Shown piece by piece: positions 1-4,902 of a DNA stretch of 6,256 nt. The stretch is from Kiritimatiellia bacterium (GTDB lineage: Bacteria; Verrucomicrobiota; Kiritimatiellia; SLAD01). The notes under the pieces were generated by a model. The model was not told the origin of the DNA and ran no database searches. It worked only from the letters and a program-made list of their open reading frames with translations. The stretch is taken from the NCBI GenBank assembly GCA_007128275.1, contig SKXR01000280.1:1-6256 (forward strand), read 5' to 3'. Position 1 is the stretch's first letter, and each line of letters begins with the position of its first letter. The position numbers and the translations under genes were made by a program.

Positions 1-451
1 CCAAATGCTTACCTCCATCAACGCGGTGGCCGGCTTGGCCAACGGAAATATCGGACAGGCACTCGTTGAGCCGTTGCTGCGCGACGGGCGCCTTGACGCG
101 CTTTGCCGCAACGTAATCCGGCCTTTCTATGAAACCCATTCACAACACGCGGGCACGCTCTGGGAAGGGGCGCTCGGCGAGTCCGTGCCCTGGACCCGGC
201 ACGAGGCGGAAGGCTCAATGTTTCACTGGTTGCGATTTCCCGGATTACCGGTCACCAGCACCGAACTGTACCGGCGCCTGAAAGCGCGCGGCGTACTGGT
301 GATCCCCGGTCATTTCTTCTTTTACGGACTCGCGACCGAGCCCCCCGAACGCCATGAATGTATTCGCGTACATACCGCCATGGATTCCACCCAACTGGAA
401 CGCGGCATCGGCATCATTGCGGATACGGTACGGGACATCTACAGCGCGTAG
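1..451 (+). CDS. avtA: Valine-pyruvate aminotransferase, C-terminal part (5' end outside window)
   Basis: This is the last ~149 residues of a PLP-dependent fold-type I aminotransferase; the reading frame is open to the window edge. The segment matches, from memory, the C-terminal third of E. coli AvtA: an N-A-x-x-x-L-A-x-G-x-I-G stretch, then VIRPFY, EGSMFHWLRFPGLP, LYRRLKARGVLVIPGHFFF-GL and ECIRVHTAMD. The last Arg (in CIRV) sits where this fold places the Arg that holds the substrate carboxylate. The catalytic PLP lysine lies upstream and cannot be checked. AvtA moves an amino group between valine and pyruvate, giving 2-oxoisovalerate and alanine in the cytoplasm. The first ATG seen, at base 5, is internal and not the true start. 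The gene ends in TAG and converges on the Smr gene only 21 bases away. Another class I aminotransferase remains possible, but the RLKARGVLVIPGH block favours AvtA. Confidence 0.85.
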   Translation, partial: QMLTSINAVAGLANGNIGQALVEPLLRDGRLDALCRNVIRPFYETHSQHAGTLWEGALGESVPWTRHEAEGSMFHWLRFPGLPVTSTELYRRLKARGVLVIPGHFFFYGLATEPPERHECIRVHTAMDSTQLERGIGIIADTVRDIYSA

Positions 452-472
452 CCCCCCTTCCCCACCAAGGGC

Positions 473-748
473 TCACGCCTCCAATTCCACCACCGTGGCG
501 CCCCAACCACCCGCGGTGGCCGGCGCAAGTGTAAACGACGCGACGCCCGGCGTTCGCTTCAGGATCGCGTGCACCGTCTCGCGGAGCGCCCCGGTACCTT
601 TGCCGTGGATGATGCGAATCCGCATGATGCCCCTTTCCCGACATGCTTCCAAATAGTCCGGGACCAAATCCTTGACTTCTTTCGGACGGAAGAGATGAAG
701 GTCAAGCACTCCGTCAATGGGCCATTCTGTGAGATCGTCTTCGTTCAT
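473..748 (-). CDS. Small stand-alone Smr-domain protein (MutS2 C-terminal-like)
   Basis: This 91-residue protein consists almost wholly of one Smr domain. Both family signatures are visible: LDLH at residues 15-18 and HGKGTG at 48-53. The usual end follows: GVASFTLAP, GGWGATVVEL. Smr domains occur at the C-terminus of MutS2 and as free small proteins; characterised examples are nucleases or nucleic-acid binders that act on branched DNA or on RNA at collided ribosomes. The HGKGTG loop is thought to bind nucleic acid. There is no mismatch-recognition or ATPase domain, so it should not be called MutS. The only ATG in the frame was taken as start; no clear Shine-Dalgarno precedes it. It lies 125 bases downstream of the aldo/keto reductase on the same strand and may share its transcript, although a hairpin at 816-841 lies between them. 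The specific target is unknown. Confidence 0.9.
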   Translation of the reverse strand: MNEDDLTEWPIDGVLDLHLFRPKEVKDLVPDYLEACRERGIMRIRIIHGKGTGALRETVHAILKRTPGVASFTLAPATAGGWGATVVELEA

Positions 749-815
749 AGGCTCAGTACGACGCAGGACGCAGAGACAGAACCGCTGAACCGCAGCGCCA
801 TGGCCGGCTCACGCC

Positions 816-841
816 GGATGCGACGCACTTGCGTCGCATCC
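816..841 (-). terminator. Perfect 12-bp inverted repeat after the aldo/keto reductase, T-tract absent
   Basis: Bases 816-827 (GGATGCGACGCA) are the exact reverse complement of 830-841, with only CT between. As RNA this is an 11-bp stem with a 4-base loop. It lies 33 bases after the reductase stop codon on that gene's strand, the place for a terminator or 3'-end stabilising hairpin. No run of U follows on either strand, so a classic Rho-independent terminator is not supported. It may instead be a processing or attenuation hairpin between the reductase and Smr genes, or a small palindromic repeat. Confidence 0.45.
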
Positions 842-873
842 CACAACGGAACCATCGATCCCCTCGTTTGCTC

Positions 874-1815
874 CTACCAATAATATTTGAACCAACTCGC
901 CTCTTCGTGATAGTGCGCGGTTCGCGAGGCGACCTGTTCCATCATCGGAACGGAATAGGGCTCGAACGCGCGGGCAATGGATATATTTTCTTCGAGCTGC
1001 GCCATACGGGAAATGCCTACAATGGCGGTGCTGACCGGGAAGGTCCATACATAGCGCAGGGCCTTTTCCATGGTCGGCACACCGTCCGGACGCAGGATGC
1101 GCCCATGCGCCGGCACCTTCATCGCGATGACGCCCAAGCCCCGCTCCACCGCTTGCGGCAGCACGTCATCCTGAAAAGGAAGATGATGTTTATCGGCGGC
1201 GTTGAGCGCAAGCAGGATACAGTCGAAATCATATCGCTCAATGCCCTTGCGCAAAATCGCCGGGTCACGGTGACCGGTGATGCCGAGAAAGCGGATGACT
1301 TTGTCATCGCGCAATCGCTCCATGGCGCGCACGGCCCCGTTCCGGGCAAACGCCCGGTCCAGATCGGATTGCGTACGTATATTATGGAGCTGATACAAAT
1401 CCAGATGATCGGTTTGCAGCCGTTCCAGCGAGGATTCGATCAAGCGCAACGTCCCGTCATACGAGCGATCGTGTGTCTTGGAGGCGAGAAATACCTCGTC
1501 GCGCCGGTGTTTCATGACCTCGCCAAGATTCCGTTCGCTGACGCCGTTTCCGTATGAGGGAGCGGTGTCGATGTAGTTGACCCCTAAATCCAGTGCCCGG
1601 TGAATAATGGCCTGCGACTCCTCTTCGGAGCCCGCCTGCTCAATCACGCCTTGGGCCCCCAAACTAAACAGGCTGACCTCAAAACCCGTACGGCCCAGCG
1701 GACGTTTGGGCATCTCCCGGGCCGACGAGTCTGTCCACGCGCGCGTCCCCATCAGCCCGAGACCCGCCACGCCAGCCGAACTCCATTTAACAAAATCCCG
1801 GCGCGTGATTTTCAT
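874..1815 (-). CDS. Tat-signal aldo/keto reductase
   Basis: This 313-residue protein is complete. Residues 4-10 (TRRDFVK) form a twin-arginine motif, followed by a short hydrophobic run (AGVAGLGLMG, 14-23) and a likely cleavage region near 26-32, so export of the folded enzyme through Tat is predicted. The body, from residue ~38, is an aldo/keto reductase TIM barrel. The catalytic tetrad is visible as D83 and Y88 in YIDTAPSYG, K113 in ASKT, and H144 in LYQLHN. The C-terminal AIVGISRMAQLEENI resembles the NADP-phosphate-binding segment of the family. These enzymes reduce aldehydes or ketones, or run the reverse reaction on sugars and alcohols; the substrate cannot be read from sequence. There is no cysteine cluster for an iron-sulfur domain. 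The ATG at 1815 is chosen because it places the RR motif at residues 5-6. The Shine-Dalgarno is weak. Confidence 0.92.
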   Translation of the reverse strand: MKITRRDFVKWSSAGVAGLGLMGTRAWTDSSAREMPKRPLGRTGFEVSLFSLGAQGVIEQAGSEEESQAIIHRALDLGVNYIDTAPSYGNGVSERNLGEVMKHRRDEVFLASKTHDRSYDGTLRLIESSLERLQTDHLDLYQLHNIRTQSDLDRAFARNGAVRAMERLRDDKVIRFLGITGHRDPAILRKGIERYDFDCILLALNAADKHHLPFQDDVLPQAVERGLGVIAMKVPAHGRILRPDGVPTMEKALRYVWTFPVSTAIVGISRMAQLEENISIARAFEPYSVPMMEQVASRTAHYHEEASWFKYYW

Positions 1816-2374
1816 CCGGATAAACTAACACGACAGGGGATGAAACGCAACCGGCAACGGGGGATGAAGACAAACCACAACGCGCACATCCAATCCAAAA
1901 CGGCGTGGCGAAGACTCCCTACAAATCACAGACTTACATCACATTTCCTAAGTCATGAGAAACTCAGGAGCAGCACCAGTCGACGTGCGCGGATACATTT
2001 GGACTGGAAGGCGAGGCTCCTGCCGAGCCGGACATTGAATCCGCTCATGTTCCGAATAGGATCACGGCTCCGCGAAGCGTCGCCCTCCAACTTCCTGAGT
2101 TCCACATTGGGACACCCCAAAAGGACAGCAGCCCGTTGCCCCTTTGTGCTTCGAGCTTCTTTCGGGCTTCCGTCTACGCGCTTTGCGCTACGCCGCGGCA
2201 AGTGGGTAATTGGGTGTTTCGTCATTGCGCCATATACACCATCACCCCAGATGACCGCCCCCATTTTAACCACTACCACCCGCAGAAGTGAAATGCGCCC
2301 GCCCCCGCGCCCCGAACCCGTTTACCACTTGCGTCTGTGCGGCGCACCCGCTATGTTTGCCCGTAATTCCCGAC
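1816..2374. other. 559-base stretch with no convincing gene; possible dispersed repeat
   Basis: It lies between the divergent reductase gene and tRNA-Leu. Open frames cross it on both strands (for example 1953-2279 on minus), but their products are rich in Arg, Ser and Pro, match no family I know, and lack a ribosome-binding site, so I do not call them genes. Bases from about 2010 to 2210 are GC-rich and full of short palindromes: GGCTC-ctgcc-GAGCC at 2015-2029, GCGC-ttt-GCGC at 2178-2188, and several ggctccg/cttcg-type words. This texture is typical of dispersed intergenic repeats. The first ~130 bases should hold the reductase promoter, but no strong -35/-10 pair is visible. A 6-bp inverted repeat (GACTTA/TAAGTC, 1931-1954) is present. 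The tRNA-Leu promoter lies near its right end. Confidence 0.5.
2329..2357 (+). promoter_or_regulatory. Putative sigma70-type promoter of tRNA-Leu
   Basis: A TTGCGT box at 2329-2334 and a TATGTT box at 2352-2357 each match 4 of 6 consensus bases and are separated by exactly 17 bases. Transcription would start near 2364, leaving about 10 bases before the mature tRNA at 2375, which is typical for a tRNA gene. This is inferred from spacing and position only. Confidence 0.45.
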
Positions 2375-2461
2375 GCTCGGGTGGCGGAATGGCAGACGCG
2401 CTAGGTTGAGGGCCTAGTGACCGATTAGGTCGTGCGGGTTCGACTCCCGCCCCGAGCACCA
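2375..2461 (+). tRNA. tRNA-Leu (anticodon GAG), CCA encoded
   Basis: The 7-bp acceptor stem is perfect: GCTCGGG at 2375-2381 pairs with CCCGAGC at 2451-2457, followed by discriminator A and an encoded CCA at 2459-2461. The anticodon stem CTAGG/CCTAG (2401-2405, 2413-2417) encloses TTGAGGG, with anticodon GAG at 2408-2410, which reads CUC and CUU leucine codons. A long variable arm and a T-loop (GGTTCGACTC) follow, as expected for a class II tRNA. It lies upstream of rdgB on the same strand, with a strong stem-loop starting at the final A of CCA. Confidence 0.97.
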
Positions 2462-2495
2462 GGCTTCGTTCGAAGCATAGCGAAGAACGAAGCCT
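2461..2495 (+). repeat. 35-base stem-loop directly after tRNA-Leu
   Basis: Bases 2461-2471 (AGGCTTCGTTC) are the exact reverse complement of 2485-2495, with 13 bases between them. The stem begins at the last A of the encoded CCA, so in the precursor it would fold as a trailer hairpin. No T-run follows, so a standard intrinsic terminator is not supported. It may act in 3'-end processing, or be a palindromic repeat placed at the tRNA end. The inner words (cgaag, cttcg) are themselves self-complementary, a feature of many dispersed palindromic elements. Confidence 0.65.
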
Positions 2496-2676
2496 GCCAC
2501 GGCGCAGTTCCCGAGCCTTGCGAGGGGACGGAGCCGGGCTGACCAACCATGCACACTCCGAACGACGCCCGGGCAGCAGGCCATGGACCGACTGGACGCA
2601 TAATAGCCTCTGAGCAGCATACAAGAACACACACGGTCGCGTCGTTGCGCAAACCATGACCGACGCACACACAACC
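2496..2676. other. Intergenic leader between tRNA-Leu hairpin and rdgB
   Basis: No gene is seen here. Bases 2496-2545 are GC-rich and contain partly complementary words (cccgagcc, ggagccggg). A CATAAT word at 2599-2604 could be a -10 box for rdgB, about 70 bases before its start, but no good -35 stands 16-18 bases upstream, so rdgB may be read from its own weak promoter or from the tRNA promoter. No Shine-Dalgarno is visible before either possible rdgB start. Confidence 0.4.
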
Positions 2677-3279
2677 ATGAAACTCCTTATCGCCACGCGC
2701 AATGCACACAAGCTCACGGAGATCCGCCAAATCTTCGCTCTGCCCGGCTTGGAGATCGTGAGTGCGTTCGACTTTCCCGATGTTCCGGACGTGGTTGAGG
2801 ACGGCGAGACGCTGGAAGCCAATGCCATCAAGAAAGCGGTCACGCTGGCGCTGGCGACGGGGTTGTGGAGTATGGCCGACGATACCGGCTTGGAAGTGGA
2901 CGCGCTGGACGGCGCGCCCGGCGTGTACTCGGCTCGGTACGCCGGGGAGAACGTGGACTACGCCGCCAACAACCGAAAACTATTGGCTGAACTGGACGGG
3001 GTCACGGATCGCACCGCACAGTTCCGCTGCGTCATGGCCCTTTCCGAACCGAACGGACGGGCGCAGTACGTGGAGGGCATCTGCTCGGGCCGTATCGCGC
3101 ACAAATGCAGCGGCACAAACGGATTTGGATACGATCCGCTGTTTGTGCCGGACGGATTCGACCGCACCTTTGCCGAACTGTCGTCCGAGGAAAAGAACCG
3201 GATCTCGCATCGCGGCCGCGCGCTGGATGAGGCCCGGCGGGCATGGCCCGACTTCCTGTCCATTAACCATGAACCATGA
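2677..3279 (+). CDS. rdgB: RdgB/HAM1 family XTP/dITP pyrophosphatase
   Basis: This 200-residue enzyme hydrolyses non-canonical purine triphosphates (ITP, dITP, XTP) to the monophosphate and pyrophosphate, keeping them out of DNA and RNA. Family marks are all visible: ATRNAHKL at residues 6-13 (substrate-binding T-x-N-x-x-K), EANAIKKA at 47-54, MADDTGLEVDAL at 66-77 with the likely catalytic/metal Asp at 69, GAPGVYSARYAG at 79-90, GFGYDPLF at 149-156 and SHRG at 177-180. Length is normal for the family. I chose the ATG at 2677 because MKLLIATRN aligns with usual family starts. An in-frame ATG at 2656 would add seven residues; neither start has a clear ribosome-binding site. Its TGA overlaps the start of the next gene as ATGA, so the two are probably translationally coupled. 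Confidence 0.95.
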   Translation: MKLLIATRNAHKLTEIRQIFALPGLEIVSAFDFPDVPDVVEDGETLEANAIKKAVTLALATGLWSMADDTGLEVDALDGAPGVYSARYAGENVDYAANNRKLLAELDGVTDRTAQFRCVMALSEPNGRAQYVEGICSGRIAHKCSGTNGFGYDPLFVPDGFDRTFAELSSEEKNRISHRGRALDEARRAWPDFLSINHEP

Positions 3280-3285
3280 ACCATT
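3265..3285 (+). repeat. Three 7-base tandem repeats across the rdgB stop / methyltransferase start
   Basis: AACCATG occurs at 3265-3271 and 3272-3278, followed by AACCATT at 3279-3285. The run covers the last codons of rdgB and the first of the next gene, and includes the ATGA overlap. The first unit contains another ATG (3269), which opens only a 21-codon frame. The unit length is not a multiple of three, so any change in copy number would alter how the two frames meet. Confidence 0.85.
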
Positions 3286-4088
3286 CCTCGCAAATCACCA
3301 GCCAACAAAACCCGAAAATAAAACGGGTCGTTAAACTGCGCAAACGATCGTGCCGCGACGAAGAGGGCGTGCTGATCATTGAAGGCTACCGCGAACTCAA
3401 ACGCGCCTTGGAAAACAAGCATTTCCCCACCGCGCTGTTCTACTGCGCCGAGCTGTTCCAGGGCACCAACGAACCAGCCTTGATCGACCAATGCCGCATT
3501 GCGGGTGCGGAAATACTGCCCTGCAACGCCGCCGTATTTCAGAAGATCGCGTATCGAGACCGGCCCGAAGGCCTGCTGGCGCTGGCGCCGCAGATTCATT
3601 ACTCGCTGAATGATCTTGCACTGCCCGAAAACCCCTTGGTGCTGATCGCCGAACACATCGAAAAACCCGGTAATCTCGGCACCATGCTGCGTTCCGCCGA
3701 CGCGGCCGGCGTTCACGCGGTCATCGTTTGCGATCGCTGCACCGACATCAACAATCCCAACGTGGTGCGCGCCAGTATCGGCACGCTCTTCACTTTGCCC
3801 GTGGTAGACGCGACATCCGAAGAAGTGAGCACATGGCTGGGCAAGCGGAACATGCAAGTGGTGGCCGCCACGCCGCACACAAAAACGCCGTACACGGATA
3901 TTGATTATACGCGCGGTACCGCTATTCTAGTGGGAGCGGAACAGTTCGGCTTGAGCGATTTTTGGATGCAACACGCGCAGGCGCAGGTACGGATCCCGAT
4001 GCGGGGGCAATGCGACTCGCTGAATGTGGCGGCCGCCGCCACCATCCTGTTGTACGAAGCGGTCCGGCAACGCATGACCGCATCATAG
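3276..4088 (+). CDS. SpoU/TrmH-family RNA 2'-O-methyltransferase
   Basis: This 270-residue protein has the usual two-part build. Residues ~1-105 resemble the substrate-binding domain (NPKIKRVVKLRKRS, then EGYRELKRALE, 36-46). Residues ~118-268 form the SPOUT domain with a deep trefoil knot. The three SpoU motifs are clear: motif 1 EKPGNLGTMLRSADAAG (129-145) with conserved R139; motif 2 ILVGAEQFGLS (217-227); motif 3 IPMRGQCDSLNVAAAATILLYEA (240-262). Motifs 2 and 3 bind S-adenosylmethionine. Such enzymes methylate a ribose 2'-OH in rRNA or tRNA. EKPGN in place of NPGN is common in the TsnR/TrmH-like branch, so I do not assign a specific target such as RlmB. The start is fixed by the ATGA overlap with rdgB; there is no Shine-Dalgarno, which fits translation by coupling. 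Confidence 0.92.
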   Translation: MNHSSQITSQQNPKIKRVVKLRKRSCRDEEGVLIIEGYRELKRALENKHFPTALFYCAELFQGTNEPALIDQCRIAGAEILPCNAAVFQKIAYRDRPEGLLALAPQIHYSLNDLALPENPLVLIAEHIEKPGNLGTMLRSADAAGVHAVIVCDRCTDINNPNVVRASIGTLFTLPVVDATSEEVSTWLGKRNMQVVAATPHTKTPYTDIDYTRGTAILVGAEQFGLSDFWMQHAQAQVRIPMRGQCDSLNVAAAATILLYEAVRQRMTAS

Positions 4089-4104
4089 AAACCCCCGACC
4101 ACTC

Positions 4105-4110
4105 GGAGGA
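4105..4110 (+). promoter_or_regulatory. Strong Shine-Dalgarno for the lipoprotein gene
   Basis: GGAGGA lies six bases before the ATG at 4117 (spacer ATAAAA). It is the best ribosome-binding site in the window and fixes the start of the lipoprotein gene. Its strength contrasts with the two upstream operon genes, which have no clear site. Confidence 0.85.
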
Positions 4111-4116
4111 ATAAAA

Positions 4117-4473
4117 ATGAGAGCAATACTACCCGTACTTGTGGCCGCGGCATTGACGGCATCAACCCTCTCGGGATGCGCCTCGTTTCGCCGCGCCAAG
4201 GAGACGCACCTGCTCAGCGACGCCCGGCAAATTGTCGCCACGCGACTCCATATGACAGCCGTGCACCCCGAAAGACAGGTACCCAGCCTTCATGACGTGA
4301 TGGCTCAACACCAACTATTGGATGCCGAACGCGTCGAACCGTTCGAAGTCACCGCCGCATGGGCGAACCCCGACGCCGACGCGGAAATCGTTCTGCGACA
4401 AAAAGAACCCGCCGGAAGTCGTCGCGTGGTGGCCCTCGGCAATGGCCGCGCCATGGTGCAGGAAGAAGAATAG
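4117..4473 (+). CDS. Small predicted lipoprotein of unknown function
   Basis: This 118-residue protein has a textbook lipoprotein signal: charged MR, a hydrophobic run from residue 3 to 17, and lipobox L18-S19-G20-C21, so C21 would be lipidated after signal peptidase II cleavage. The residue after Cys is Ala, not Asp, which would favour the outer membrane under the E. coli rule. The mature ~98 residues are mostly hydrophilic, with no further membrane segment and no domain I recognise. The end is acidic (MVQEEE). It begins 28 bases after the methyltransferase stop and has its own strong Shine-Dalgarno, so it is probably the last gene of the rdgB operon. I cannot assign a function; a small pilotin-like or structural envelope protein are only possibilities. 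Confidence 0.8.
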   Translation: MRAILPVLVAAALTASTLSGCASFRRAKETHLLSDARQIVATRLHMTAVHPERQVPSLHDVMAQHQLLDAERVEPFEVTAAWANPDADAEIVLRQKEPAGSRRVVALGNGRAMVQEEE

Positions 4474-4492
4474 CGGGTCTTCACCAGCTTGG

Positions 4493-4517
4493 CCTGTCCG
4501 TCAAACGGATGGACGGG
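4493..4517 (+). terminator. Weak hairpin after the lipoprotein gene
   Basis: Bases 4493-4502 can pair with 4508-4517 in a 10-bp stem with two G-T wobbles and a 5-base loop, 19 bases after the lipoprotein stop. The position suits the end of the rdgB operon, but no T-tract follows, so the terminator call is tentative. Confidence 0.3.
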
Positions 4518-4597
4518 GATATCGCGTCCTTCGGCATGGCCTCGATGCCCCGGCCCACGTGATTCGGGTTCTCTGCCAAGGTCGTGTCAGTATTGCG

Positions 4598-4625
4598 TGG
4601 ACAAGAACGCGCAAATTCGTTTAAT
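4598..4625 (+). promoter_or_regulatory. Putative sigma70-type promoter of tRNA-Ser
   Basis: TGGACA at 4598-4603 (5 of 6 -35 bases) and TTTAAT at 4620-4625 (5 of 6 -10 bases) are 16 bases apart. Transcription would start near 4632, about 18 bases before the mature tRNA. The rest of the 4474-4649 gap shows no gene. Confidence 0.45.
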
Positions 4626-4649
4626 TACACGCATCCAACACGTTTCACC

Positions 4650-4740
4650 GGAGGGGTGGCTGAGTGGTCGAAGGCGCGCGACTCGAAATCGTGTGTGCGT
4701 GATGAGCGCACCGGGGGTTCGAATCCCTCCCCCTCCGCCA
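4650..4740 (+). tRNA. tRNA-Ser (anticodon CGA), CCA encoded
   Basis: The acceptor stem GGAGGGG (4650-4656) pairs perfectly with CCCCTCC (4730-4736); discriminator G is at 4737 and an encoded CCA at 4738-4740. The anticodon stem (4677-4681 with 4689-4693, one G-T pair) holds the loop CTCGAAA, with anticodon CGA at 4684-4686, which reads UCG. A long variable arm with stem GTGCG/CGCAC (4695-4711) marks a class II tRNA. The T-arm has GGGGG at 4713-4717, loop TTCGAAT, and CCCTC at 4725-4729. The last 19 bases are repeated exactly 133 bases downstream. Confidence 0.97.
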
Positions 4741-4873
4741 ATTTCGGATTTTGCCTTGTTATTCGAACCCCCGAGGGGTTCGAGCCGAGTCCCGCAACGC
4801 GGGACGAGACGGGCTTCCGCGACAGCGGAAGCAGGGCCGCAGCAGCGGCCCGCCAATCCCTCCCCCTCCGCCA
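4722..4873 (+). mobile_element. Possible miniature tRNA-targeted element or scar, flanked by 19-bp direct repeats
   Basis: AATCCCTCCCCCTCCGCCA occurs at 4722-4740, where it is the 3' end of tRNA-Ser (T-loop end, T-stem, acceptor, CCA), and again exactly at 4855-4873. The flanking bases differ on both sides. Duplication of a tRNA 3' end is the classic footprint of tRNA-targeted site-specific integration, with one copy keeping the tRNA whole. The 114 bases between the copies carry no integrase or other gene; they hold four tandem stem-loops. This could be a non-autonomous palindromic element, the remnant left by deletion of a larger island, or a local duplication. The repeat is seen directly; the mobile origin is inference. 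Confidence 0.5.
4763..4851 (+). repeat. Array of four different perfect stem-loops
   Basis: Four hairpins lie in a row with short spacers. H1: 4763-4771 with 4775-4783 (9 bp, 3-base loop). H2: GTCCCGC 4789-4795 with 4799-4805 (7 bp, 3-base loop). H3: GCTTCCGC 4813-4820 with 4825-4832 (8 bp, 4-base loop). H4: GGGCCGC 4834-4840 with 4845-4851 (7 bp, 4-base loop). All stems are perfect Watson-Crick, yet the stem sequences differ from one another, so the array does not come from simple tandem copying. No T-tract follows. Confidence 0.8.
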
Positions 4874-4902
4874 GTAACCATGTTCCGATACGCACATGCG
4901 GG

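Noticed and set aside
829..1557. 242-residue open frame on the plus strand
   Set aside because: It lies opposite the clear aldo/keto reductase, resembles no family, and is the usual antisense shadow in GC-rich DNA.
1953..2279. 108-residue minus-strand frame in the spacer
   Set aside because: There is no ribosome-binding site or recognised motif, and its composition follows the palindromic repeats; a real small gene cannot be fully excluded.
1600..2409. 269-residue open frame on the plus strand running into tRNA-Leu
   Set aside because: It covers the antisense of the reductase N-terminus, palindromic spacer and half a tRNA; its product is Arg/Pro/Ser-rich without a domain.
2505..2520. CCCGAGC after tRNA-Leu as a second copy of its 3' end
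   Set aside because: Only seven bases match and the rest of the tRNA end is absent, so it is not comparable to the 19-base repeat at tRNA-Ser.
2958..3878. 306-residue minus-strand frame
   Set aside because: It is opposite rdgB and the methyltransferase, both strongly supported, so it is a shadow.
4763..4851. CRISPR-like array
   Set aside because: The four hairpins differ in sequence and there is no repeated unit or regular spacer; no cas gene is present.
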